Assembly (NCBI GenBank): GCA_007258455.2
Contig: VDFB02270651.1
Coordinates: forward strand, 704,593,360 to 704,657,359
Reading direction: 5' to 3'
Length of the DNA stretch: 64,000 nt
DNA from: Sequoia sempervirens
Lineage: Eukaryota; Streptophyta; Pinopsida; Cupressales; Cupressaceae
Positions 48,881-60,071 of this stretch are shown one piece after another. Both the position numbers and the translations under genes were made by a program. How positions within the stretch are numbered: position 1 is the stretch's first letter; each line of letters opens with the position of its first letter. The notes below the pieces were generated by a model. The model saw only the letters and a list, made by a program, of their open reading frames with translations, searched no databases and had not been told where the DNA came from.

Positions 48881-49308
48881 CCTCAGAAGGGGCATAATTG
48901 CATCGGTGAGACATTTCCAGTGTCTCATCGAGATGTAATTCTGACAGAAGGGGCTTTTGACTGCCCAAAGAATCCACATGGAATGAACCAACCAATCAGA
49001 GAAAACCAAAAGAAAGTCGTGGCAGTTTCACCAAGATGAAGGTGACTAATAGAAGGAAAAGCAACGTGAGCTCAGGAGCATTCAAAGTAGCTCGACTGAG
49101 GGGAATTCAAAGATCGAAACAAGGAGCAGAAGTGAATGCGGTGGTTGCAAAAAGATCAGGAAGGCTTCCCCTAAAGACCACTCCTAGAGATGACTCTTCA
49201 CCGACATGGACATGCAGAGTGCAACATTAAATTTCATCAAAAAGATCTAAGGCAGATCTTTTCTGAGTAGATATTTTTGTAAGCCCTAAGGGGCCGACCT
49301 CACTTTTG

Positions 49309-49316
49309 TATATAAG
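49309..49316 (+). promoter_or_regulatory. TATA box of S2
   Basis: TATATAAG in the context TTTGTATATAAGGCATTT. Followed by T-rich sequence without coding. Confidence 0.5.
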
Positions 49317-49995
49317 GCATTTTTTCCTTCTTGTAAAGGGGTTATGTTGATGCTTTTTCTGAAGTCTGTGACTTTTCCAATCCTCTCTCAGATTAGAAAA
49401 TTCTTGTAACTCAATTTTGGAGATGAAATTTAGTAAAGACCTTGATTGTTATTGACTTGAAGCTCTTGCCTACTTTCTCTTTGCATTTTTGTGTTCAGTC
49501 AGCTGATTGATCAAGCTTTTAGTGAGGTAAATGTTCACTTCCTTCGAGCTTTGTCTCAGATTTTAGAACCTTTGTGCAGAAAGCATGTTTTTGCAGGTCA
49601 CAAATTGTGTCAAACAGATGTAATGAATTCTAGATGTGAAATTAACTTTCCTTCTAGGAATCTTAGCACCAAGACCTGTTTGTGAAACACTTTTGCAAAA
49701 ATATATGCAGAAGTAAGTTGTGCAAATTTATCTTCAGTCAATGAAAGAAAGTGTATGAAGTCTAGTTTCAAATCCAAGTAACATTTGGTGTATCACCTTA
49801 GTTTAGTTTCAATTTATGTACTCCTTCTCCCTTTCCCTTTTCAGAATCAGTAGTTTAGGTGATACCTAAAGGAAGCCGACTTTCTCTGGAGGTTGACCTC
49901 TATCTATAAGTGACCCACAGCTTTGGAGGTCTTCCCATGTTACACTGAGGTGTTGAGCATCAGGTTCAACAAGGGTGCAATTTCAGGAGATAACA

Positions 49996-50142
49996 AGTGT
50001 CAACACCTCCAAAAGCATATAAAATGAAATTTCTATCATAGTTAGGATTAATGAGGGTTTGGGAAGCTACAAGGGCCTCTTTTATCTGCTCAAAGCTTCT
50101 CTTACCCTCCTTAGTCCAACTAAAAGGTACATTTTTCTTAAG
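49996..50142 (-). pseudogene. pol: T RT-RNase H tether
   Basis: Short piece between S2 and X2 reading NVPFSWTKEGKRSFEQIKEA and NPNYDRNFILYAFGG, the conserved link from RT thumb/connection to RNase H. Proves that S2 and X2 hit the same element. Confidence 0.88.
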
Positions 50143-50147
50143 CATAG

Positions 50148-52022
50148 TGTTGTGTGGTCTCACAACACGCCCCACGATTGAAAGACTTGGGGACCCAAGT
50201 AAAACAAATATATATATAACTCTTACGGCAGGAGCTAGCAAATTGAAAGATCACTGGAAGTGAAGAGAAGAGATCTTTGATAATGAAAGTGTTTCAGGCA
50301 CCGGGTACCAGATATCAGAAACATATGGAAGTTCAGTATGATGGAGTTCCAATCTAACCAAGGTCCAAGGAAGTAAGTCAATAAAGCTAAATACCAGGTA
50401 CTGGGTACCAGGTTGTAATGTGAAGTGAAAATGCTTAAATTTTAGGTTTATCTAATGATCCCAATAATCTGGTATATATGTGAGGATTTACGATATGCTT
50501 TTAAAAAAAAGTGTGTTAATTACGAGTTTTTTGTATTAACATTTGAATAATGGTTTAATTTACATGAGATGTTATAAATGTTTTCTTTCTTTTAAAGGGA
50601 TTTAATGTGTGGAATTTGTGATTGTAGGAGATGTAGATTGTGATGAAAATTTTGGGTATGGATAGTCAGGAAAATTGTATTTGTGAACAAATTTGATGGT
50701 GTTTCCAAGTTTGACAATGCACTTTAAAAGCTATACTGGAATAGAGTTCGTTGTAAAGATGTACCAGATACTGGAGTTCAAGCATGTAGTAAAGAAGTGT
50801 ATCTGTTATGGGAGTGATTCATTCCTAGAATGTTCAAATTGAGGAAGCTGAAATATAGGAATAATACTTCCACCTAATCACTCTGTTATAATAGGAAGTT
50901 CCTATATTTTCTTTGAACAGATTTGTTTGGTTCAAAGAAGAAACCTAATAATTCAAGATCAAAACCCGAAGAGCTTCAAAGTGTAATTGGAGTTGACTTC
51001 CATTGACTTTGATTACAATTCTCCTATTGGTCACTACATTCCACGTGCCTTAATGAGATTGGTCCCTTTGATTTCCTCTCATGTATTTGTCTTATCCAAT
51101 CTAAGCCTTGTGTTCTATAAAAGGCTAGAGGATCCCTTTTTTTATTTTTAAGTTCATAATTTGTGGATGTTGGAGGAGCATAAACTTTTAAGTTTTGTAC
51201 TTTTTTCCTATTTTCTGAACCATTCCAGCATAAAACTTTGTATGCACATAAATATTGATTAATATTGGAGCTTATTAGATAGCTACCTATCTCAGTATCT
51301 TTTGTAGTTGGTATTGTTAGTTCAGCCGAACAAGATTGTATACTACACCATTTAAGGGTGCATACAGAACTTACTCGGTATCCAGAAATGAAACCCCTCT
51401 CTTTAAAAGCTTACACCATTTTATATGTAGTTGTGAAGCAACCTGGTGAAGTATAAAGCATTTTCTCTATTTTAATTGATTCTTTGGGGCATCCATGGAG
51501 AATAGTCGGGATAAATTTTTAATTTTCAGTATTTTTTATACTTTTTTTTAGAATAGATGTTTAAATTCTTGAAAATGTTCCAAAATTTAAATGAATGGAA
51601 GAAATTTTATTGAAAATATTTTGATTTCCATAAAATTGTTGAATGCTTAATGCTAAATCTACTTAAGTGATAGCAAATAATTTGTGATGTTCATGAAAAG
51701 TTGTTACAAATCTTTCGGTTTCATGATATTTGAATTTAATGCTTCAATTGAGAATCCAATACCTAAAATATTCAATTCAAAACTGTAGTCCCTTTTAGAT
51801 TAACAACAATATCACATCAGTACTCGAGAGTGACCCTAGTGCAACCATGACCTAGTTATCGGAGACTTGGGATTGAACGAAAGCCAATCTTTGTCCTATT
51901 AATGCAGAATTCCCCTTTAGGTTGTCTTTGTTCCATATCTTTCAAGAAGGATAGGCTCTTTGCGGTCTTTTCTATGAAGAATTTATTTTCCCTATTTGTT
52001 GCGAGTAAAATCATCATCAATA
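50148..52022 (+). repeat. X2 5' LTR
   Basis: 1,875 bp, TGTTGTGTGGTCTCACAACA to CATCATCAATA (3' copy ends CATCGTCAACA). TATA box TATAAAAG at 51116-51123. Confidence 0.87.
51116..51123 (+). promoter_or_regulatory. TATA box, X2 5' LTR
   Basis: TATAAAAG about 970 bp into the LTR, same place as in the other two copies. Confidence 0.6.
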
Positions 52023-52040
52023 GGAACTGGCGCTAGAAGG
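52023..52040 (+). promoter_or_regulatory. X2 primer-binding site
   Basis: GGAACTGGCGCTAGAAGG. The TGGCGC start four or five bases inside the LTR end is common in plant gypsy elements. I do not name the tRNA. Confidence 0.5.
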
Positions 52041-52245
52041 AGGGCCATGTTTAATATTTTAGGTTTCATTCTTTGGAATTGGAGAGTGATACCTTTGAAA
52101 AACTAGTTTTGAGTTTGGTAAGAGCTTGTAAGTGAGAAATTTAAGGCAAGCTGGCTTTTCGGTATGGAAGGATCACCAAGTGTAGAATTCATGATACAAC
52201 TAATCATGGTGAACTTGAGTGTGAAATTTTTTAACGAGGTTAAGT

Positions 52246-53079
52246 TTGGCCATAAATAGAATAATTCCATTAATAGAGGAAGTTTTAATTGCTAAAAGAA
52301 ATGAATTGTTAACGAGAAATTTTTTTTTCCCTAGTAGAATTGGAAATATTAAAAAATTAACAGATATACCAAAACAGTTGGAAAACTACGATTATTGTAA
52401 AGAAAATTCTACCATTTTGCAGGGAAATAGGAGAGAATGTCAAGATTTAGAGACATTTTATCAAAAACGAGGAAACAACATTGATGAATCATCATTCCTT
52501 GTATACGTGGAAAACACAGATAACAAGAAAGAGCAGGAAAATCGAGCGGGAAACATGTGTATTTTGCTCCAAGCTGAAAATTCACAAGCTATAAAAAGAA
52601 ATTTTCCTGATTTTATGCAAGATACAAAATATCAGATTTTTACTTTTCCTCTCTCTAATAACAATATAAATGGTGATATATCTTGGTCTAACAAAATGTA
52701 AAGTGAAGATAGGGCTGAAGATATGAATATTTTTAGAGCAAGAGGAAGCAAAGAGATAGATGTAGTCGTTCATGGAAATGGACCAGGGTTGGAGGAAGGT
52801 AGAGTATGGTTGCATCAACCAAAATGTGTGCAATCGATCTCTAATGAGTTCATTTTCATGCATATGAGTCAAATCATTAGTAAGTACGCTTTTGAATTTA
52901 TGATGTTTAAATGCAAAAATATTAAGATAATTCATTGTTACAATAGAATATTGAAAATTTTGATAAGTGAATTAAAAGATAAACCTGTTGTAATTTGTAC
53001 CAAAATTGTAGAAGAAATAGCTATAGAAATTAAAGTAAATTGTTTTATTAGAGTTAATCTTTTGTCATGTTATAGTTAG
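52246..53079 (+). pseudogene. X2: ORF of unknown family, about 277 codons with one in-frame stop
   Basis: One frame runs through 52246-53079 with a single TAA at 52699-52701. It has no ATG near the start (the open frame begins at a TTG), so the start may have been lost or lies upstream. The first part is Asn/Lys/Glu-rich (NNIDESSFLVYVENTDNKKE). The C-terminal part contains VVHGNGPGLEEGRVWLHQ and VVICTKIVEEIAIEIKVNCF. X1 at about 12740-13030 still codes for a related C-terminus (VVIHTK, EIVIEIKINCFVRV) although broken, so the protein existed in the family ancestor. No zinc knuckle, protease or polymerase motif. Confidence 0.5.
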
Positions 53080-53299
53080 GGTAGTTAGGGTTAATTTTCT
53101 TTTTGTAGGGTTTTGTGTTCATTTTGTTTTCTTTCTTCATTTTTTGTTTTCTTTTCTTTCATCTGGCCTCTGCATTAGCAAATTTTGCTTAAACCTATCT
53201 TACACATGAGAGTTAATTCAAACATTTATAAAATTGAACTGTGAAAGCGCAACAATAAAACATACATAGTAAAACACACTTTAAAATGTACACAAAAAG

Positions 53300-53351
<52 letters not shown>

Positions 53352-53705
53352 CGTATATATAGGAGATATCAAAAATCCTTGTTCAAAAAATCAAAAATTC
53401 AAAAAGAGTGAGAAAAGTTGCAGATGATAGTAGCCATTTAGTCGATGTGGGACGCCTCTTCCATCAGGGCTAAATACCCTATATAGGCAAGTTCCCAGTG
53501 AAATTCAAAGTCTTGGATATGGATATTAGTAAGAAAAGGCCAAAGTGGAACCACTTCCCTATGTTCCAGGAACCAAGGAATATCATCCATGGAGGGAATC
53601 CCTATAGTCAAATGTGCAACAAATAAAATGATATCTAGATTCTCTAGGAATTCTAGTTTCACTATCAAGTTGGCAGCAACACGAACGTCTTCAACAAGTA
53701 GCCCA
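53080..53705 (+). other. X2 internal region before Y
   Basis: Noncoding on the plus strand. Contains a TA/TG microsatellite (53301-53350) and a block (53430-53670) that is well conserved in X1 at 13340-13600 and open on the minus strand in X2. Confidence 0.5.
53301..53350 (+). repeat. (TA)n(TG)n microsatellite in X2
   Basis: About five TA followed by twenty TG. The same spot in X1 (near 13243) has only four or five TG. Confidence 0.85.
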
Positions 53706-53710
53706 ATGTC

Positions 53711-53967
53711 TATTGGGAATTATTGTTCACATGGGTTAGAATAATAATGTGTGCTACAATAAAAGTGAGTTTGTATTATGAGTTGTTTTAATAACTCATA
53801 TATTTAGGAGTTTTTTTATTTGTTAGTCACGAGTTGTTATAGGTTGTTTCCTATAATATAGGAAATACAAGTCCTATATATATGTATTGAACAAGTGTAA
53901 AAGGAATGAGAGTAATTTAATATCATCATGATTTGTTTTATGACTATCTCTGTCCATATTTCCAATA
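53711..53967 (+). repeat. Y 5' LTR
   Basis: 257 bp. Begins TATTGGGAATT (the 3' copy has TGTTGGGAATT), ends TTTCCAATA. Confidence 0.87.
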
Positions 53968-55047
53968 TGGTATCAAAGTGGGTTATAGGCATAATATCTG
54001 CGGTTCTAAGATAAGATGTAGATTATTTGGAGTCACTGTAGGCACTGGGTTTAGTGTTTCTCACCGAGTTTTTTTTTTCTATTGAAGAGAAAATTGATCA
54101 GCCTAAATTCTTTCTTTATTAGCTAGTTTGAGCCTATTTTCAAATCATCCTTCATTACTGGCTAACACACTATAGGGTCAAAGTTTCGGTCTAGCTCTTT
54201 GAACCAAGTGCTTGAGGTTCGAGGGATATTAGTTGAGCATTCGTTGGTCGAGATTTTTGGTGTGGCATTCAACATTTTTTGGTGATGCAGATCTATGAAC
54301 CTATGGTCATTCATTGCAAAGTGTTGTTTGTTGTTTGATGTTGCTATCTGCATATTTGGATTGGGCATTTTTTTATTGGAGGTTCGCAGGAGTGTTGGCT
54401 AGATTTTTAATTGTCTTTCCACAAATTGATCGACATTCTCATAGTGTGCCTGGATCGGTTGGCATTTATTTTCATAGAGCTCTTTATGGTTGTTGACAAA
54501 AGTGTGCATCATGTCTCTTCCCCCATATTCATCTTGTAGTGACATATTTTTTTTCATCGACATTTGACATTGGAATCCTTCACTTAGATCTGCAACCCAT
54601 GTGGAGGAGTGGTGACTGTCAGTGGCCTGAGATTTGTTTAGATCGGTACTATATTTTTTCAGTCAGTACATACCATTCTTGAAACCTTGGACCCACATGT
54701 TTTCATTTGTAGTCTGTATCATACTTAGATCAGTTTGGCTTGGTGATTACTCCTTTGCATGTAGTCTATGAGACTACATCCTTGGTAGGATTTTTGGGTA
54801 GGCTTTATTTTGATGTTGTGTAGTTTTATTTTTTATAAGAGGCTTAATTTTTATGAATATTCATTTTTACTATTGGGGAGGAGAAGTTTGGTAGGTCTTT
54901 AGTTATTGTTTAGTTATATTATTTCTAAATAAATTTTTTAATAGTTTTTCTAGTGGGATTGTTGTTGGAAAATCATCCTTGTGTCAAAGTGTTATAGTCA
55001 AGGTGCATTATCGGTTGAGCGCAACACCTTTGATTAAAAGAGTAATC
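53968..55047 (+). other. Y leader, noncoding
   Basis: PBS TGGTATCAAAG at 53968-53978, then 1.07 kb without a protein-like frame up to the gag start. Confidence 0.6.
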
Positions 55048-55831
55048 ATGGAAAAATTAAATTTTATTGAGAGATTTGAAGGAAGAGACTTTTATACTTG
55101 GCAGATAAAAATGCAATTACATTTGATTGAAAAAGATCTATGGGATGTCGTCAAACCCAGCTCAGTAACACCAACTAATGCAGGTGAACTTGCTAAGTGG
55201 AATATAAAAAAATAGAAAGCCTTGGGAACTATTGATCTTGGCTTATCAAAAGCATATTTACACCATGTAGATTTTGTGAAGTCGGAAAAAGAGATTTGGA
55301 AGTCGTTAAACAATATTTTTGGATCTAAAGCAGAGATTGTATGGATTGAAGATGGAGAAAGGTACAAAAATGGTAGATCATATCAGTAAGTTTCATTCTC
55401 TTCTAAATCAACTAGTTGGGATTAATGAGAAAGTAAAATATGATGATACCAAAGCAATACTTCTGAATAGTTTTCCTAAGCATATGTCTGGAATGGTGTT
55501 CACATTAAGTAAGGTAGCCATTAGTCTTGAAGGAGTAATATCTACTCTACTTGATCATAATGAAGACTAGGAATCTGAAGAGGTCTTCTTTGTACATAAC
55601 AAAGCAAGAAAAGGAAAGTAAAAATCTAAGAATATTCCTTTAAAAGAAAAAATCAAATGCTTCTATTGTAATGAAATAGGACATGTAATTTTGAATTGTA
55701 AGAAGAGGGCACAAGATCTACTAGATGATAAACTAGATCATCATGCTTCCTTAGTTGAAGAAACTGATTGGGAAAACCATGCTAATGATGAAGAGTTATC
55801 ATGTCCTAGTGATGAAGAATATGTGCTTTAG
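55048..55831 (+). pseudogene. gag: Y gag (copia type) with CCHC knuckle
   Basis: Starts at the ATG at 55048 (MEKLNFIERFEGRDFYTWQI), a typical copia Gag N-terminus. An in-frame TAG follows KWNIKK near 55215, and a frameshift occurs near 55320, after which the frame VDHISKFHSLLNQLVGINEK is open to 55570. A TAG separates it from the zinc knuckle CFYCNEIGHVILNC (55658-55699; CX2CX4HX4C). The part after the knuckle (SCPSDEEYVL) ends at 55831. Nothing of the copia pol follows. Confidence 0.8.
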
Positions 55832-56344
55832 ATAAATCCAACATTTGAGGCAAGAGGCATCAGAGGTTGGAGGACAATCAACATCCTCTCGTCAGTCACC
55901 AATGATAGGGCTGCTCATCACCTTTGGTGACATTTTATTTCCTTCTATGTAGCATGATATGATTTGTCACAGGTTGTGTGAATAAGTGGAAATTTCACAT
56001 TATGGGGGGGAATAATACACAATGTTCGATTCCCATTTTGTGATATGTATGGTGATTTATATGTAACTTCCCTAATGTACAAGCATAGTGGTGAACAAAA
56101 GAACTAGTGTAATGCAGTTCATGGATCTTGAAAGGGTTTGTGGGATGATCCAAAAAATCACTCGAGGTGGACAAATGGTGAGGTTCCTATTCACGTCAAG
56201 GTTTTTGGTAAGCCTGTTTAAAACCATGGGAAGAGAGAGCCTTTCTTTGGATCAAGGTCATGAGTCAGTTGGACATGCCATAGGGAGGAGCATACTACAA
56301 ATGAAGGGTGTGAGTTTGTACCATGTTCACACTAAGGGGGGGAA
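55832..56344 (+). other. Y 3' noncoding region
   Basis: About 0.5 kb between the gag end and the 3' LTR. A 96-codon open frame (56088-56378) runs into the LTR and looks like chance. Polypurine tract at about 56333-56344. Confidence 0.55.
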
Positions 56345-56601
56345 TGTTGGGAATTATTGTTCACATGGGTTAGAATAATAATGTGTGCTACAATAAAAGT
56401 GAGTTTGTATTATGAGTTGTTTTAGCAACTCATATATTTAGGAGTTTGTTTATTTGTTAGTCACGAGTTGTTATAGGATGTTTCCTATAATATATGAAAT
56501 ACAAGTCCTATATATATGTATTGAGCGAATGTAAAAGGAATGAGAGTAATTTAATATCATTGTGATTTATTTTATGACTATCTCTTTCCATATTTCCAAT
56601 A
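56345..56601 (+). repeat. Y 3' LTR
   Basis: 257 bp, TGTTGGGAATT to TTTCCAATA, followed by ATGTC. Confidence 0.87.
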
Positions 56602-56606
56602 ATGTC

Positions 56607-58106
56607 TAGTAGCAAAGCTATAAAGTGAGAGGTTATATTAGAATAGAAATGAAATTAGCAACTGGATGCAACATATTTTCCCCAAGAACTAAGCATAAAT
56701 TTGGCACAATAAAACTGGAAGTCCTAATGAAGAAAACCTTTTCAAGCCTTTGTGATGTGATGCTCCCTATGAAAACATCATGTCTACGAGAACAACCTTA
56801 GAAAATTGGAGTATCCATGGCTAAGAAGCCAGTGCAAATGCACAGAAAAGAATTGTAGAAATAAAACAAAAAGAAAAGAAGTGTGAAGAATTTGAGAAGA
56901 AAGTAGAATTTATAGAGAGCCATAAGAAAGTTGCAGTACATAGTTGCCTTGAGTAATTTTTTTTTTGGAAACTGCAAGCAAGGTGGCAGTTAGATAATTA
57001 TCTTCAGAGTTAAAGGGTTAAATCAAATTAATTCCTCACACATATCTGGTGGTAAATTGCTTCAAATTTGAGCAGTACGAAGATTACAAATCAAGCAAGT
57101 TGAAGATTTTGAAATTAATAGTGGTCATTTCAATTCTTTTAAAGAGTCGTATTAATTATTAGGGTGCTTATATGTGTTGAATGCAAAGGAAAATGAATCT
57201 AGCAAGGCAATACATGTCATCGTCGAAGTGAGTTGAAGAGATAATACGTGCAAAATAAGGCGTGCAAATGTAATGCAGAATAATGTGATCGTGCTTCAAG
57301 GTAATCATGACATTTTCGATCCATTAATGAAGTGCAGCGATGTCAAGTTGAAATTGCTAGCAAAAATTTTAGTAGTTGCCATAAAATTTAATTGTAAGGG
57401 TGGTAACTAATGTTTCTAAATTTAGATTTAAATTTGGTGATTAAGTTGTCTATTGCTAAATTTTAAGTTATGCATATTTTTTAACCATATAGCGAGCTAA
57501 AGTTAGCAAGGATTTGGCATAAATTGGTGAAATTTAGCTGGAAACACACACTTACATGGAACCATTAAATGAGTTTTTGGGAAGTAGTGAATTGATGAAG
57601 GGATTTGCATTGAATGAAAAATCAAAAAGTAACCTTCGCTACCACTGTGATTCCCATCCTAATAGCAGTGATTCATTTCTTGCAAGTTGATAAAAGATCT
57701 ATCATTGCTATATCTAAAAATAATAATATCAACTCTTTAGGCTATCCAAATAAGTCTACCAAGGCTATGGATGCCTAACCGGTAGTAGAGCTATGTTTGG
57801 GGGAATTACAGAGATAACCTTGTTGGGGCTATGGACGCTTGACTGGCAACAAAGCTCTATCCATGGTTGGATTTGGAGGATTACTATATTATGTAGTTCA
57901 ATGTTAATTAACTGATTGTTTTTACTGAGTTCTGAAAACTAGAATTAATCATAACACACATGGATGTTTCTGGTGGAGTTTTACTTTTTCATGCCAGAAT
58001 CTAGGTAAAGGTAAAAGTTATTGTTTTAAAATATGTATAAATTTCAATGTATGATGCGTGATTTAATTTCAAGTTTGGTTTAAATTTGGTTTTATTGGTT
58101 GCAAGT
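56607..58106 (+). other. X2 internal region after Y, noncoding
   Basis: Aligns with X1 at about 13625-15103. Near 57768-57870 the segment GGCTATGGACGC plus its surroundings is present twice in tandem, once only in X1 (14810-14850). Confidence 0.6.
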
Positions 58107-58159
58107 TGTTGTGTGGTCTCACAACACGCCCCAACACTGAAAAGACTTGGGGACCCAAG

Positions 58160-58196
<37 letters not shown>

Positions 58197-60066
58197 CTTT
58201 TATGGCAGGAGCTAGCAAATTGAAAGATCACCGAAAGTGAAGAGAAGAGATCTTTGATAATGAAAGTACTTCGTAATGAAAGTGTTTCAGGCACTAGGTA
58301 CCAGGTATCAGAAACATATGGAAAGGTAAAGGGAAATACAAGTTTGAATGGAAGGCTCCAGTCCAAAATGAAGGATTTAGGTATGATGGAGTTTCGGTAT
58401 AACCGAGGTCCGGGGAAGTAAGTGGGTAAAGATGAATATTGGGTACAGGGTACCGAGTTGTAATGTGAAGTGAAAATGCTTAAATTTTAAGTTTATCTAA
58501 TGATCCTAGTAATCCAATATATATGTGAGGATTTACGATATGCTTTTTAAAAAACATTTTTTATATTAACATTTGAATAATGGTTTTATTTACATGAGAT
58601 GTTATAAATATTTTCTTTCTTTTAAAGGGATTTAATGTGTGGATTTTTTTATTACAGGAGATGCAGATTGTGATGCAAAGTTCAGGTATGGATGGTCAGG
58701 AAAATTGTTTTTGCAAAAAAAATTGATGGTGTTTCTAGGTTGGATGATGCACTTTAAAAGCTCATGCTAGAATATATTTTGTTGTAAAGATGTGCCAGAT
58801 ATCAGAATACCAAGATGCTGGAGTTCAAGCATGCAGTAAAGAAGCGTATCTATTCTAGGAGTGATTCATTCCTAGAATGTTCAAATCGAGGAACCTAAAA
58901 TATAGGAATAATACTTCCACCTAATCACTCTGTTATAATAGGAAGTTCCTATATTTTGTTTGAGCATATTTGTTTGGTTCAAAGAACCCTGATAATCTAG
59001 GATCAACACCCGAAAAGCTTCAAAGTGTAATTGGAGCTGACTTCCATTGACTTCGATTACAATTCTCCTATTGGTCACTACGTTCCATGTTCCTTGATGA
59101 GATTGGTCCCTTGGATTTCCTCTCATGTATTTGTCTTATCCTGTCTGAGCCTTGTGTTCTATAAAAGGCTAGAGGATCCCTTTTTTATTTTTAAGTTCAA
59201 AATTTGTGGATGTCGGAGGAGCATAAACTTTTAAGTTTTGTTCTTTTTTCCTATTTTTTGAACCATTCCAGTGTAAAACTTTGTATGCACATAGACATTG
59301 ATTAATATTAGAGCTTATTAGATAGCTACCTATCTTAGTATCTTTTGTAGTTGGTTTTGTTAGTTCAGCTAAACAAGACTGTATGTTGCGTTGTTTAAGG
59401 GTGCATACAGAACCTACCCGATATCTAGAAATGAAACCCCTCTTTTTAAAAGCTTGCACCATTTTATATGTAGTTGTGAAGCAATTTGGTGAAGTATAAA
59501 GTGGTTTGCTCTATTTTAATTGATTCTTTGGGGCATCCATGTAGAATAACCGAGAGAAATTTTTAATTTTCAATATTTTTTATACTTTTTTGTAGAATAG
59601 ATGTTTAAATTCTTGAAAATGTTCTAAAATTTAAATGAATGGAAGAAATTTTATTGAAAATCTTTTGTTTTCCATAAAATTGCTAAATGCTTAATGCTAA
59701 ATCTACTTAAGTGACAGCAAAGAATTTGTGATGTTCATGAAATGTTGTTGCAAATATTTCGGTTTCATGATATTTAAATTTAATGCTTCAATTGAGAATC
59801 CAATACCTAAAATATTCAAATCAAAACCATAGTCCCTTTCAGATTAACAACAATATCACATCAGTACCCGAGAGCGACCCTAGTGCAACCATGACCTAGT
59901 TATCAAAGACTTGGGATTGAATGAAAGTGAATTTTTGCCATGTTAATATAGAATTCCCCTTTAGGTTGTCTTTGTTCCATATCTTTCAAAAAGGATAGGC
60001 TCTTTGCGGTCTTGTCTGTGAAGAATTTATTCGCCCTATTTGTTGCGAGTAAAATCATCGTCAACA
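58107..60066 (+). repeat. X2 3' LTR
   Basis: 1,960 bp, TGTTGTGTGGTCTCACAACA to CATCGTCAACA. Longer than the 5' copy by an AT microsatellite (58163-58192) and other small indels. TATA box TATAAAAG at 59160-59167. Confidence 0.87.
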
Positions 60067-60071
60067 CATAG

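Larger units (their letters stand above)
47426..49995 (+). mobile_element. S2: 2,570-bp solo LTR
   Basis: Starts TGTTGCCTAATTTTCACCC, ends GGAGATAACA, perfect TSD AGTGT at 47421-47425 and 49996-50000. Skipping S2 with one AGTGT restores the T RNase H frame. No internal domain. A TATATAAG (49309-49316) and the T-rich region after it fit a plus-strand LTR promoter about 1.9 kb into the element. The left two thirds hold a GTCTC/CGA repeat field. Confidence 0.8.
53711..56601 (+). mobile_element. Y: gag-only Ty1/copia derivative
   Basis: Two 257-bp LTRs (53711-53967 and 56345-56601), TSD ATGTC at 53706-53710 and 56602-56606, PBS TGGTATCAAAG directly after the 5' LTR, PPT AAGGGGGGGAA just before the 3' LTR. 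The interior holds a 1.1-kb leader and a decayed copia-type gag. Protease, integrase, RT and RNase H are all absent. It was probably moved by a full copia relative. Confidence 0.87.
50148..60066 (+). mobile_element. X2: LTR element of family X, with nested copia Y
   Basis: LTRs 50148-52022 and 58107-60066, perfect TSD CATAG at 50143-50147 and 60067-60071, inserted in T RT. Just after the 5' LTR lies GGAACTGGCGCTAGAAGG, with a TGGCGC-type PBS. The interior is about 3.2 kb when Y is removed. No RT, RNase H or integrase is visible. One ORF of unknown family lies near the 5' end. I see no clear PPT before the 3' LTR. X1 (12663-16914) is a second, partial copy. Confidence 0.88.

Noticed and set aside
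47426..49995. S2 boundaries placed at TGTTGTTGCC and GTGTCAACA
   Set aside because: These edges give no TSD and break the host frame. Moving them to TGTTGCC and GATAACA gives a perfect AGTGT and restores RNase H coding.
50148..50167. TIRs of a DNA transposon at the ends of X
   Set aside because: The same sequence recurs at 58107 as a direct repeat of nearly 2 kb, so it is an LTR tip.
54979..55050. Upstream start of Y gag at 54979
   Set aside because: Not an ATG-supported start. The copia-like N-terminus begins at the ATG at 55048.
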